From the NCBI GenBank assembly GCA_910579735.1, contig CAJTUZ010000009.1:1-61597 (forward strand): a stretch of 61,597 nt of DNA, given 5' to 3'. This document shows, piece after piece, positions 53,615 to 61,597 of the stretch. The translations under genes were made by a program, and so were the position numbers. This stretch comes from an uncultured Lachnospiraceae bacterium (GTDB taxonomy: Bacteria; Bacillota; Clostridia; Lachnospirales; Lachnospiraceae). Below the pieces are notes generated by a model. That model searched no databases. It had not been told where the DNA came from and worked only from the letters and a program-made list of their open reading frames with translations. Each line of letters opens with the position of its first letter. Positions within the stretch are counted from its first letter, which is position 1.

Positions 53615-54931
53615 CTATTTTTTCTTTTTGGCAAGCTGCATCTTACGCATGGATTTAATCGTCTGGGTAAGCGGCCGCTTCGCAGGACATACATAGCTGC
53701 AGCATCCGCATTCACAGCACTCCATACCATCATGGGAAAGAAATGCTTCCTCGTTATAATTCTCCGCATAATCGGCGAGCAGCCTGGGTACGACCCGTCC
53801 GGGACATACTTCCACGCATCGTCCGCAGTTAATGCAGGCAGACGGCTCCATGGCGGACACATCATCTTCCGTCAGGCAAAGCAGTGCGGAAGCCGTTTTC
53901 GTCGTCGGCACGTCAAGATCAAAAATAGCAAATCCCATCATCGGTCCGCCGGAAATGATCTTAACGGGATCTTTCTTAAAGCCGCCCGCTTCTTCGATCA
54001 GTTCATGATAATTCGTACCGATCCTGACGATGAAATTCCTCGGATCCGCAATCGCATCTCCCGTTACCGTTACGATACGGTTCATAAGCGGTTTCCCTTC
54101 CATGACTGCGTGATAGATCGCAACTACCGTATCTACATTGTTGACAACGCAGCCTGCATCGGCCGGCAGCATGGAAGAATTGATCTTTCTTCCTGTAGCG
54201 GCATAAATAAGCTGTCTTTCCGCACCCTGCGGATATTTCGTCTTGAGCGCCTTTACGCTGATCCTTGGTTCGTCTTTGGTCAGTTTCTTTAAGATTTCAA
54301 TACAATCGGGTTTGTTGTCTTCAACCGCCAGGATGCCCCGCGCGTTATCGAATAAACGAAGTGAGACTTTCAGTCCTCCTATCAGTTTCTCCGGTTCTTC
54401 CAGCATCCTTCTGTAATCGGATGTTAAGTACGGCTCGCATTCCGCACAGTTCGCAATAACATAATCGATCTTCTCCGGTTCCTTGGGAGAAAGTTTGATG
54501 AAGGTAGGAAACCCTGCACCTCCCATGCCGACAATGCCCGCTTCCTTTACGCACGCAATGATCTCTTCCTTGCTCATTTCCTCAAGCGGTTTGACCGGTC
54601 CATATTCTACTTCATCATATAATCCATCATTTTCGATGATAATACTCATCACATTGTCACCCGTCACAACACGCCTTGGCTCGATCGCCTTTACCGTTCC
54701 GGATACCGTTGCATAAATAGGAGCCGACACAAATGCTCCCGCTTCCGCAATTTTCTGACCTGTCAGTACATGATCACCCTTTTCCACGATCGGTTTTGCC
54801 GGTGCGCCAATATGCTGGGATAAAGGATAGACCAGATCCCCTTTTGGCAATACCGCTTTAATAGGCTTATCTTTTGAAATGTCTTTTCCATCATATGGAT
54901 GAATTCCGCCTACAAATGTTAATTTTGCCAT
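53615..54931 (-). CDS. rnfC: Rnf complex subunit C
   Basis: Peripheral NADH-side subunit, 438 residues. An N-terminal barrel-sandwich/lipoyl-like region (GIHPYDGKDISKD) is followed by the NADH/FMN-binding part (GIVGMGGAGFPTFIKLSPKE) and two [4Fe-4S] motifs near the C-terminus (CINCGRCVEVCP and CCECGCCSYVCP). First gene of the operon. A candidate promoter and a long leader lie upstream. Confidence 0.95.
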   Translation of the reverse strand: MAKLTFVGGIHPYDGKDISKDKPIKAVLPKGDLVYPLSQHIGAPAKPIVEKGDHVLTGQKIAEAGAFVSAPIYATVSGTVKAIEPRRVVTGDNVMSIIIENDGLYDEVEYGPVKPLEEMSKEEIIACVKEAGIVGMGGAGFPTFIKLSPKEPEKIDYVIANCAECEPYLTSDYRRMLEEPEKLIGGLKVSLRLFDNARGILAVEDNKPDCIEILKKLTKDEPRISVKALKTKYPQGAERQLIYAATGRKINSSMLPADAGCVVNNVDTVVAIYHAVMEGKPLMNRIVTVTGDAIADPRNFIVRIGTNYHELIEEAGGFKKDPVKIISGGPMMGFAIFDLDVPTTKTASALLCLTEDDVSAMEPSACINCGRCVEVCPGRVVPRLLADYAENYNEEAFLSHDGMECCECGCCSYVCPAKRPLTQTIKSMRKMQLAKKKK

Positions 54932-54965
54932 TCACTGCCCCTCTTTCTTTATATTATCAGATAAC

Positions 54966-54990
54966 GGGCAGTACGCTCTGCGGACTCCCC
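54966..54990 (-). repeat. Dispersed terminator-like hairpin, copy 3
   Basis: GGGGAGTCCGCAGAGCGTAC continuing to TGCCC on the minus strand, within the rnfC leader. It shares over 35 bases, including GTTAACA, with copy 1 but has lost the T-run, so it may be a relic or act on mRNA stability. Confidence 0.65.
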
Positions 54991-55035
54991 TTATGTTAAC
55001 AAGAACCGACACTGTTCTCATTCGTAATAACCCAC

Positions 55036-55051
55036 ATAGTAAATATACTAT
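55036..55051. promoter_or_regulatory. Palindrome in the rnf leader
   Basis: ATAGTA-AATA-TACTAT on the plus strand is a perfect 6-base inverted repeat. It overlaps a possible internal minus-strand promoter (TTTATC, 17 bases, TATATT) nearer to rnfC. Confidence 0.35.
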
Positions 55052-55111
55052 TTTTCGACGGAAAGATAAACCTCTTTTTGTAGAAAAAAGAAAAAAATTT
55101 GATACCGGCAA

Positions 55112-55144
55112 AAGAAAGCGGCCCAAACCACCGCTGAACCGCTT
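55112..55144 (-). terminator. Hairpin between the secreted-protein gene and rnfC
   Basis: Minus-strand AAGCGG/CCGCTT arms with an inner GC-rich loop are followed by TCTTTTG. It may end the upstream gene or act as an attenuator in the rnf leader. Confidence 0.45.
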
Positions 55145-55173
55145 ATGACAGGCTTTTCCTGCCTTTACTAATT

Positions 55174-55202
55174 ATATTAGGCAGCCCTGCAGACTATGTC
55201 AG
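55174..55202 (-). promoter_or_regulatory. Candidate rnf operon promoter
   Basis: CTGACA and TAATAT with a 17-base spacer on the minus strand, about 240 bases before the rnfC start. Confidence 0.45.
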
Positions 55203-55227
55203 GCAGCAAATGGAAATACATCTTCCA

Positions 55228-56496
55228 TCATTTGTATTTCGCGCCAATCCCCGTAAAATGAAAATTGGCATGCGCCTGCGCTTCCGTATTAAACTCCACA
55301 TATCTGGCATATGTACTACCCTGAAGCTGCAGATACAGGTATGGATCCTGCGTGGAAAAACATTTGGAAAACAGGTCGATATAGACATCCTGATAGGTAA
55401 ACGCCATATCTTCTATACGATACGGCACGGCGTCGATGCGTCCGCCGGTTTCGATCACCTCTCCTTCTTTCGTGGATAACGTATAACTTCCCGATGCAGA
55501 GACCTCATTATACAGATGCTGCCTTGCCCTGTATGCGCACCGGAAAGTAATCCCATACAGCATCCTTCCCTGTTCGTCTATCAGCGGTATCTGATAGACC
55601 TCGTTCTTAATGCCCGATACTTCCGTCCAAAGCGGATCACTGCTTCCAAAATAGGCATCTGCACAGACATCCGGATACGCTGATACAAAAGATTCTCCGC
55701 CATATAGATGTTTTTTGGCCTCCTCACCGCCTGTTTCATACCCTTTGTGATAATAGGCCTGATTGTCGGCGCCGTTTCCGATTAAGAGCGTCCCGCCGAC
55801 CCAGGCAGCCGTTCCGGCGGAAAGGTTATCGGCAGTTGCCGCCTGTATCAGAAGCGGATAAGCATTCGTATCCGTTGTAACAGCGTCAAGCCGTCTGTTA
55901 TTCTGCGCCTCTTCGCTGTCATAAAACAGCAGTTCTCCCGCAGCGTTCGATGCCTGTCTGGCTGCCAGATGCGCCACGGACTGGGACTGCAGTATCCCTT
56001 CACGGACTCTGTCATATGAAAGTTTTGGTATATATATTTCCGGAGCCGCAGCCTCTGTCGGATCATACGATATGGAAGCATCTGCCGTAAAATATGTCCC
56101 CATCTGATTGAGCGCCTGCGCTGTCGAAATTTTATAAGCATTTTCCAGCATATCTACTTCGTCCGCCAGAAACTTCAAATCAGAAGCGTCCAAAATGATC
56201 GTTCCTCCCGCATAATCTATCGTCCCTTTAGACTGTATCCGGTTTCTGCGCGCGGCATCCTTGATGATGTCATAGGGCATCGTATGTTCCGCATCCGGAA
56301 GTTCCCCTGTCAGGCTGTTCATCTCAGACTGCAAATAAGAAACGTCTGCGGCGCAAAGAAGCGCTTCCTCTTCTTCGACTGCCAGTGTGCCCGTACTTCT
56401 GATCCCGGAGTCCGCCAGTGCCAGGATCGATGCAGACGTCATGCATGCCGCCGCGACCGTTGCAGCCGTACACAGCATAATCAAATTTTTTTTCAT
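55228..56496 (-). CDS. Secreted protein of unknown function
   Basis: A 422-residue exported protein. A typical signal peptide (MKKNLIMLCTAATVAAACMT, then ASILALADSG) is followed by a long region of mixed helix and strand without cysteines forming pairs, membrane helices or sorting signal. Sections such as LDASDLKFLADEVDMLENAY (helical) and ADNLSAGTAAWVGGTLLIGN (turn-rich) suggest an alpha/beta surface protein. I do not recognise a family. The start at ATG 56496 has AAAGGAGTACGG upstream. It is a single-gene unit between the EAL gene and the rnf operon. Confidence 0.7.
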   Translation of the reverse strand: MKKNLIMLCTAATVAAACMTSASILALADSGIRSTGTLAVEEEEALLCAADVSYLQSEMNSLTGELPDAEHTMPYDIIKDAARRNRIQSKGTIDYAGGTIILDASDLKFLADEVDMLENAYKISTAQALNQMGTYFTADASISYDPTEAAAPEIYIPKLSYDRVREGILQSQSVAHLAARQASNAAGELLFYDSEEAQNNRRLDAVTTDTNAYPLLIQAATADNLSAGTAAWVGGTLLIGNGADNQAYYHKGYETGGEEAKKHLYGGESFVSAYPDVCADAYFGSSDPLWTEVSGIKNEVYQIPLIDEQGRMLYGITFRCAYRARQHLYNEVSASGSYTLSTKEGEVIETGGRIDAVPYRIEDMAFTYQDVYIDLFSKCFSTQDPYLYLQLQGSTYARYVEFNTEAQAHANFHFTGIGAKYK

Positions 56497-56823
56497 GAAC
56501 CGTACTCCTTTCTCTTGTTCTGAATAATAGGGAAAATCATTGTGTGTTTTGAGATTGTATAAATGATCACATTTAGAAAAACAGAAATTATGATTGGATA
56601 AAACATTTATATCATAAAGAAACGGAAACTTCAAAAATTTTTTTAAGAAACATCATAGAAAATCGTGCGAACGTTTTTTCGTTATTTCTTATTTTTATCA
56701 ACATAACGAAAAAAAGGCGGCTCATAGAAAATAGACCTACCATATCTTGTATTGTGCAATTTTATACTGCCGGGCCGGACAGACACGTCTGCCCGGCAGC
56801 GGCGGTAGTCCCTTGCCCCGGAT
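56497..56823. other. Intergenic region with two stems
   Basis: No gene. TTTTTTCGTTAT/ATAACGAAAAAA (56674-56714) is a 12-base AT-rich stem, and CTGCCGGGC/GCCCGGCAG (56767-56799) is a GC-rich stem enclosing CAGAC/GTCT. The latter probably ends the EAL gene transcript, though its T-run is poor. Confidence 0.5.
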
Positions 56824-58728
56824 TCAGCTGCTATAATCCGGCTTCTGGCCAATGAACTCCAAAAACGCTTCTTCCGGAAGCGGTTTGGAAAAATAGAACC
56901 CCTGTATATAATCAATTCCGAGTCCGATGATCGTCTCCATCTGCTCTTTGGTCTCCACGCCCTCCGAAACGATCTTCAGCCGCATGTCATGAATCATATG
57001 CATAGCCGCTTCCATAACAAATTTTGCTTTGGAATCCGCAAAATATGCCTGGCTCATACCCCTGTCAAATTTGACGATCGATACCGGCATTTCTACGATA
57101 TAATTCAGATTGCTCTCACCGCTTCCAAAATCGTCTAATGAAAAAGTAACCCCGTAATCGATAAGTTTCTGTACATTTTCAAGAAAAATATGCCTTGTCT
57201 GTATCGGCGCCGATTCTGTGATCTCCAGATTGATGCAGGAAGGATCAACATGATACTTTTCCATCACTTCAATATAATTCTGGGCCAGTTTTCTTTTCTC
57301 GCACTGCTTTACGGAAAGATTGACTTCCACATAATGAATGCCGTAACGCTCACGCAGCCGATTATTTGCAATAAATGCACATACTTTCTCAAATACGATA
57401 TCCCCGATCCGGGAAATCAGGCCTGTCTGCTCGGCCACCGGAATAAATCTTCCGGGCGGAACAATATTTCCTTCCTTGTCCCGGATACGCACAAGCGCTT
57501 CTGCCGAAGTAAAAGTACGGCTCTGTGTGGCATATATAGGCTGATAGAACACTTCTATCCTGTCTTCTTCAATCGCGGACAGAATCAGATTTTCCGCCTC
57601 TTCTCTTTCTCTCAGACTTTCGATCTTCTTTTCGTCCAGGATCGTAATATGCTTTCTGGACTTCTTTCCCTCGGCTCTGAAAAAGCCGAGCATCTGCACC
57701 CCTTCTTCCGCGCTTCTGATCATGGATGAGTCCTGCAGCAATACATAATTTGGACTTATGTAAACTTCTTTATTTTTTCCGGCAAAATCCCAAGGCTGGT
57801 CAAAACGTTCCTTTAACCGCAGAAAAACTTCCTGCATCCTGTCTTCATCGTTAAAGATCAGTACCAGCTCCCGTTCGAGTGTCTTAAATACCTTGACGTC
57901 CTTCAATCTGTTTAAATAGCGCACGATCTCTATCAGCTCAATACTTTGCTGTGTCTCATTCTCATTCTGTCTTCCCAGATCCGTAAAGGCTAACAACAGC
58001 AAAGAAAAAACTGTTTTTTCTTCATAAAGCTGTCTCATATATGTCAGAAGCGCATGCGCATTATATGCACCCGTTTCCCTGTCCAGATTTGCTTCCGGAT
58101 TCTCCAGTTCAAAAAACAGGATCACCATGCCCAGAACCGAAGCAAAACCGACCAACAGGAGTCTGGCATTCAAAAACTGCACTACCGCAGCGATCATCCA
58201 GATGATCATCCAGATAATGACCGCACCCCTGCGCTTGGGATTCATTTCTTTCCCTTTGGCCACCTTATACAGCGTTAACACGACGAACAGCAGTGCAAAA
58301 AAATAAGTTGCCATACAGCTTGGGCCATATGTGTAAACAATCCGGCCATCGAGGTAATAATCGATCGGCAGCACATAGATTAAAACAGATCCGACAAGCA
58401 CTGCAGCCGTATAGGATCTGTTTAATTTCATCAGTTCCGCCTTTGATTTGACAAAATCGGTGCAGGAATAGATCAGTCCGAGATACCCCACCCAGATCAA
58501 AGATGCTATGTATGTCTTACAGATCAATTCCAGAAGAAATCCCGGCAGCTGCTCTTTATTATGAATTGCCGCGATTGAAACAATATCCATGATTACACAA
58601 AAAGATGTCATTCCCAGCGTAATCAAAAACATTTTCACCGAATAAAGTCCGAGCGGTTTCTGTCTTAAATAGAATATCAAAAGCAACAGCAAAATTGCGA
58701 TTCCGCAGCATTGTACTTCTATATTCAT
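56824..58728 (-). CDS. Membrane-bound EAL-domain cyclic-di-GMP phosphodiesterase
   Basis: A 634-residue signalling protein with about seven N-terminal membrane helices (1-210), a GGDEF-like region without a recognisable GGDEF motif (about 215-345) and a C-terminal EAL domain (about 385-630). Catalytic motifs of EAL are present: FTSAEALVRIRDKEG, CINLEITESA, SLDDFGSGESNLNYI and IVSEGVETKEQM. It should cleave c-di-GMP to pGpG. The sensor part resembles 7TM histidine-kinase N-termini; the signal is unknown. It is divergent from the cysteine-rich gene. Confidence 0.9.
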   Translation of the reverse strand: MNIEVQCCGIAILLLLLIFYLRQKPLGLYSVKMFLITLGMTSFCVIMDIVSIAAIHNKEQLPGFLLELICKTYIASLIWVGYLGLIYSCTDFVKSKAELMKLNRSYTAAVLVGSVLIYVLPIDYYLDGRIVYTYGPSCMATYFFALLFVVLTLYKVAKGKEMNPKRRGAVIIWMIIWMIAAVVQFLNARLLLVGFASVLGMVILFFELENPEANLDRETGAYNAHALLTYMRQLYEEKTVFSLLLLAFTDLGRQNENETQQSIELIEIVRYLNRLKDVKVFKTLERELVLIFNDEDRMQEVFLRLKERFDQPWDFAGKNKEVYISPNYVLLQDSSMIRSAEEGVQMLGFFRAEGKKSRKHITILDEKKIESLREREEAENLILSAIEEDRIEVFYQPIYATQSRTFTSAEALVRIRDKEGNIVPPGRFIPVAEQTGLISRIGDIVFEKVCAFIANNRLRERYGIHYVEVNLSVKQCEKRKLAQNYIEVMEKYHVDPSCINLEITESAPIQTRHIFLENVQKLIDYGVTFSLDDFGSGESNLNYIVEMPVSIVKFDRGMSQAYFADSKAKFVMEAAMHMIHDMRLKIVSEGVETKEQMETIIGLGIDYIQGFYFSKPLPEEAFLEFIGQKPDYSS

Positions 58729-58937
58729 CTTATTACCTTGCCTTTCTCAAAGCTTTTATTTTTATCAGATCTTTTTATTTCAGCGTTTCTTTTTTTAATT
58801 ATATCACTTTTATGACATGCCCGTCACCTTTTCAACAAAATTTTCTTTTATTTTTTTATTGATACCGGAAACCTGGACCTGCCGTATACATAAGATAAAC
58901 CATAAAACAAAACAAATCAAAACATGGAGGCATAAAC

Positions 58938-59177
58938 ATGAGTGATTTATCAGCAACTCACTGCGGATGCAATGACACAAGAGAATGTAATAACGGATGC
59001 TGTTCTTTAATCTGGCTTATCATCTTATTCTCCATCTGCGGTAATAACAACGATGGATGCGGATGCGGAAGCGGATTCGGTCTGTTTAACAACAACAACG
59101 ACGGATGCGGCTGTGGATGCGGTTCCTGGATCTGGATTTTGATCCTGCTTAGCTGCTGCGGTAACTCTTTCTGCTAA
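58938..59177 (+). CDS. Cysteine/glycine/asparagine-rich small protein
   Basis: A 79-residue protein with 14 cysteines. Short repeats GNNNDGCGCGSG and NNNNDGCGCGCGS each precede or follow a short hydrophobic helix (SLIWLIILFSICG and SWIWILILLSCCG). Similar 'high-cysteine' proteins in Lachnospiraceae are sometimes labelled chorion-class proteins, with no known function. Possible roles are a spore-coat or surface scaffold, a metal-binding peptide or a modified peptide. A strong GGAGG site (ATGGAGGCATAAAC) and a perfect terminator support it as a real, strongly expressed monocistronic gene. Confidence 0.75.
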   Translation: MSDLSATHCGCNDTRECNNGCCSLIWLIILFSICGNNNDGCGCGSGFGLFNNNNDGCGCGCGSWIWILILLSCCGNSFC

Positions 59178-59207
59178 TTTTCTTTCACTTCTTGCATGCA
59201 CATCTGG

Positions 59208-59236
59208 AAAATAGGCTCCACAGCGAGCCTATTTTT
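59208..59236 (+). terminator. Rho-independent terminator of the cysteine-rich gene
   Basis: AAAATAGGCTC-CACAGC-GAGCCTATTTTT, an 11-base perfect stem followed by a T-run. Confidence 0.9.
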
Positions 59237-59296
59237 CTCTTATAGTGCATATACTTTGGTAAGCTCATTTACAGGCATCGAAAGGCATATGGAACA

Positions 59297-59782
59297 ATGA
59301 ACGAAGATTTGGCAGGCGTTATGGCATTTGATGCCTTATATACCAATAATCAAATACAAAAGCTCAAGGTCCTGCTCCCTTACATAGATCCTGCCATGCA
59401 GAAAAACATGGCGGTCTATATCAAATATATGGAGTTAAAATATACGATGGAGCTTTTCAAAAAACATCCATTTCATATCTGCGCCGCTTCCGGGGAAACA
59501 GAAAAACCGGATTTAAAAAAACTCTGCCGGGAACTGAAACCCTATTCCACCGAGGCAGAAGTCAAACAATTAGAGCAAATGGAATCCATGTTCCAGACAA
59601 TGGAAATGTACCAGGAAATGAATCAGACCATGAGCGCTATGAAAGAGATGTTTCCTGATATGAGCGGCGCCGACACAGACAATCCTTCCCATAATTCCAT
59701 GGAAGATATGCTGATGGGCATGCTCTCTCCTGAACAAAAAGCAATGTATGAAGCATTTAGCAATAATCAGATTCCACTATGA
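59297..59782 (+). CDS. Unknown protein, methionine-rich C-terminal half
   Basis: A 161-residue soluble, helical protein. The first 60 residues have a pattern of leucine/tyrosine helices (VLLPYIDPAMQKNMAVYIKY); residues 95-150 contain many methionines (MESMFQTMEMYQEMNQTMSA). No family recognised. The ribosome site is weak. It is followed with almost no gap by another unknown gene on the same strand, so the two form a pair. Confidence 0.6.
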   Translation: MNEDLAGVMAFDALYTNNQIQKLKVLLPYIDPAMQKNMAVYIKYMELKYTMELFKKHPFHICAASGETEKPDLKKLCRELKPYSTEAEVKQLEQMESMFQTMEMYQEMNQTMSAMKEMFPDMSGADTDNPSHNSMEDMLMGMLSPEQKAMYEAFSNNQIPL

Positions 59783-59796
59783 TAGGAGGTTTTGCT

Positions 59797-60066
59797 ATGG
59801 CATCCTGGCTGGATGATCCCGCTGTTGCACATATCGATAAAGAGAAACTGAATTTTCTGCAGATGCTTGTTTTTGAAAGCAACGGACTTACCAAAGAACA
59901 AATGCTGCCCTTTCTCATGGCTGTCGCCAAACGGGGAAAGGACAGCCATATCAGTTTCACGCAGGAAGAGATCGATACGATCATCAAAACACTGCAAAAA
60001 TATGCGGCTCCTGAAGAACTCGACAAAATAAACAAAATGGTCGCGATGTACCGCAAAAAGAAATGA
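59797..60066 (+). CDS. Unknown small helical protein, partner of the preceding gene
   Basis: An 89-residue helical protein (MASWLDDPAVAHIDKEKLNF at the start, then LVFESNGLTKEQMLPFLMAV). It is placed 14 bases after the preceding gene, with a strong AGGAGG site that begins inside the stop-proximal bases. A longer start at 59779 would overlap the first gene as ATGA but is less well served. Not recognised; possibly a partner in one complex. Confidence 0.65.
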   Translation: MASWLDDPAVAHIDKEKLNFLQMLVFESNGLTKEQMLPFLMAVAKRGKDSHISFTQEEIDTIIKTLQKYAAPEELDKINKMVAMYRKKK

Positions 60067-60082
60067 TCCAAAAGCGGACATG

Positions 60083-60139
60083 ACAAAAGCAGCTCCTCTT
60101 ACCGGCAGTCTTTGCCTAAGTCCGTGGAACTGCTTTTGT
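60083..60139. terminator. Convergent terminator-like stem
   Basis: ACAAAAGCAG and CTGCTTTTGT pair across a long loop, between the unknown gene pair (plus) and leuS (minus). Confidence 0.5.
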
Positions 60140-60178
60140 TATAACGATTTTAAAACAGATCCTTTGTCAGAAACTCTG

Positions 60179-61597
60179 CTATTTTTGCACAATATTAACA
60201 ATCCTGCCGGGAACATAAATCTCTTTGACAATATTTCCCGTCAGCTTATCGGCAACCGCCTCCCTGGCTTTTCCGATGACAGACTCCTTATCCTCATCTT
60301 TGCCGACAAGGATCGTGGCTCTGATCTTCCCATTGATCTGTACGGCCACTTCTACGGTTGATTCCACGGTCTTGGCCTCTTCATAGGCTACCCACGAAGT
60401 CTGATACAGCCTGCCTTCAAATCCGGCGCTCTGCCAAAGTTCTTCCGTAATGTGCGGTGCAACCGGATTCAACAAAATTAACAGCGTCTTATACTCATCT
60501 TTCGTCACGGAATTTTTCTTGTAAAAATCATTAATAAGCGCCATCATAGCCGCAATGGCGGTGTTATATTTCAAATTCTCAAAATCATTGCTGACCTTTT
60601 TGATCGTCTGATGCATCCTGGTTTCCAGATCCTTGGAATAACCATTTTCCTCTGTCATAATATCCTGCAGTTTCCAGACTCTTTCCAGGAAACGCCGGCA
60701 TCCTTTTACGCCATCCTCGGACCAGGATGCGGAAAGATCAAATGCACCGATGAACATTTCATACGTCCGCAGTGTATCTGCACCGTATTCTGTGACAATA
60801 TCGTCCGGATTCACAATATTTCCACGGGATTTACTCATTTTTTCCCCGTTCGAGCCAAGGATCATGCCATGCGAGGTTCTCTTTAAATAAGGTTCCGGAC
60901 AGGGTACTACCTTTTCGTCATACAAAAATTTATGCCAGAAACGGGAATAGAGAAGATGCAGCGTCGTATGTTCCATACCACCGTTATACCAGTCTACCGG
61001 CATCCAATAATCAAGCGCCTCTTTGCCTGCCAATGCATCCTGATTATGCGGATCCGTATAGCGCAGGAAATACCAGGAAGATCCTGCCCACTGCGGCATC
61101 GTATCGGTCTCTCTTTTGGCCGGACCGCCGCAGCACGGACACGTTGTGTTGACCCAATCGGTCATTGCTGCAAGCGGAGATTCTCCGTTATCTGTCGGCA
61201 TATAGCTTTCCACTTCCGGCAGTTCTAACGGCAGTTCGCTTTCGTCAAGCGGTACATAGCCGCATTTCTCACAGTGAACAATCGGAATCGGTTCTCCCCA
61301 GTAGCGCTGTCTGGAAAATACCCAGTCACGCAGCTTATAGTTTGTCTTGGCGGTGCCGATGCCTTTTTCTTCCAGGAAAGCAATCATCTTTTCTTTTGCC
61401 TCGGCAACACTTAATCCGTTCAGAAAATCAGAATTGCAGAGGGTTCCTGTGGCTACGTCCGTATAGACTTCTTCCTGCACATTTTTGCCGCCGGCCACTA
61501 CTTCAATGATCGGCAGACCGAATTTTTTCGCAAAATCCCAGTCTCTTTCATCATGCGCCGGTACGGCCATGATTGCACCGGTCCCGTAACTCATCAG
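60179..61597 (-). CDS. leuS: Leucyl-tRNA synthetase, partial (N-terminus outside window)
   Basis: C-terminal part, at least 471 residues, of the class I synthetase that charges tRNA-Leu. It begins inside the CP1 editing domain (GTGAIMAVPAHDERDWDF), then shows VFSRQRYWGEPIPIVHCEKC, a zinc-like CPCC segment, the catalytic loop GEKMSKSRGNIVNPDD and the C-terminal anticodon-binding and LeuS-specific domains (NGKIRATILVGKDEDKESVI). The start and any leader lie beyond the right edge. Confidence 0.95.
   Translation of the reverse strand: MMSYGTGAIMAVPAHDERDWDFAKKFGLPIIEVVAGGKNVQEEVYTDVATGTLCNSDFLNGLSVAEAKEKMIAFLEEKGIGTAKTNYKLRDWVFSRQRYWGEPIPIVHCEKCGYVPLDESELPLELPEVESYMPTDNGESPLAAMTDWVNTTCPCCGGPAKRETDTMPQWAGSSWYFLRYTDPHNQDALAGKEALDYWMPVDWYNGGMEHTTLHLLYSRFWHKFLYDEKVVPCPEPYLKRTSHGMILGSNGEKMSKSRGNIVNPDDIVTEYGADTLRTYEMFIGAFDLSASWSEDGVKGCRRFLERVWKLQDIMTEENGYSKDLETRMHQTIKKVSNDFENLKYNTAIAAMMALINDFYKKNSVTKDEYKTLLILLNPVAPHITEELWQSAGFEGRLYQTSWVAYEEAKTVESTVEVAVQINGKIRATILVGKDEDKESVIGKAREAVADKLTGNIVKEIYVPGRIVNIVQK

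Noticed and set aside
54970..55010. Rex redox operator in the rnf leader
   Set aside because: Only one TTGTTAA-like half-site is present; no second half at the right spacing.
1..61597. CRISPR array or cas genes
   Set aside because: No regularly spaced repeats or cas-like proteins seen on either strand.

Overview
The window comes from a strictly anaerobic Firmicute, most likely a Lachnospiraceae-type Clostridium. The support is a class III (oxygen-sensitive) ribonucleotide reductase, a six-subunit Rnf complex, indolepyruvate:ferredoxin oxidoreductase, a Tyr T-box leader, an Agr-type peptide quorum-sensing locus, a PD-(D/E)XK 'transposase-nuclease' and Gram-positive wall enzymes (VanY, L,D-transpeptidase, GH25, SleB-like). 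Most genes are on the minus strand, in short operons.

Layout. 0.1-6.1 kb: a five-gene operon (minus) for aromatic 2-oxoacid/acyl-CoA metabolism: hotdog thioesterase, AMP-forming CoA ligase, sodium:solute symporter, iorA, iorB. 6.2-8.4 kb: a solitary large serine recombinase with a small coupled leader gene. 8.5-11.3 kb: nrdD-nrdG behind a promoter carrying two NrdR-like boxes. 11.4-19.6 kb: small unknown gene, tRNA-Thr(CGU), the DUF1015-glgB-mscS operon and serC-serA. 19.7-27.3 kb: ilvD-ilvB-L,D-transpeptidase, a GT-C-like membrane protein and leuB. 27.4-41.7 kb: housekeeping genes (tgt-yajC, vanY, aroC, a DRE-TIM aldolase, tyrS with T-box, MoxR/VWA pair, metF, gpsA, thrC), a SleB-like hydrolase and an AP2-domain protein. 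41.7-44.0 kb: GH25 lysozyme-like protein and the ApbE flavin transferase. 44.2-48.7 kb: an AT-rich accessory block with a PD-(D/E)XK protein and an agrA-agrC-agrB-agrD operon. 48.8-54.9 kb: Fe-S aldo/keto reductase and rnfCDGEAB. 55.2-61.6 kb: a secreted unknown, an EAL phosphodiesterase, a cysteine-rich micro-repeat protein, an unknown gene pair and the 3' part of leuS.

How it fits together. Reduced ferredoxin from IorAB-type 2-oxoacid oxidation could feed the Rnf complex, which conserves the energy as an ion gradient. RnfG and RnfD need covalent FMN, and the window carries an ApbE-type transferase. serA/serC, ilvB/ilvD, leuB, thrC, aroC and metF give a strong amino-acid biosynthesis signature.

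Most notable items: the agrD peptide gene, which is only 51 codons long and overlaps agrB by ATGA; a decayed duplicate of the agr promoter region about 4.35 kb away that brackets the accessory block; a 182-bp element with 39-bp near-perfect inverted ends upstream of metF; an AP2-(HNH-like)-AP2 protein; paired NrdR-like boxes 31 bp apart; and a dispersed terminator-like hairpin present three times.
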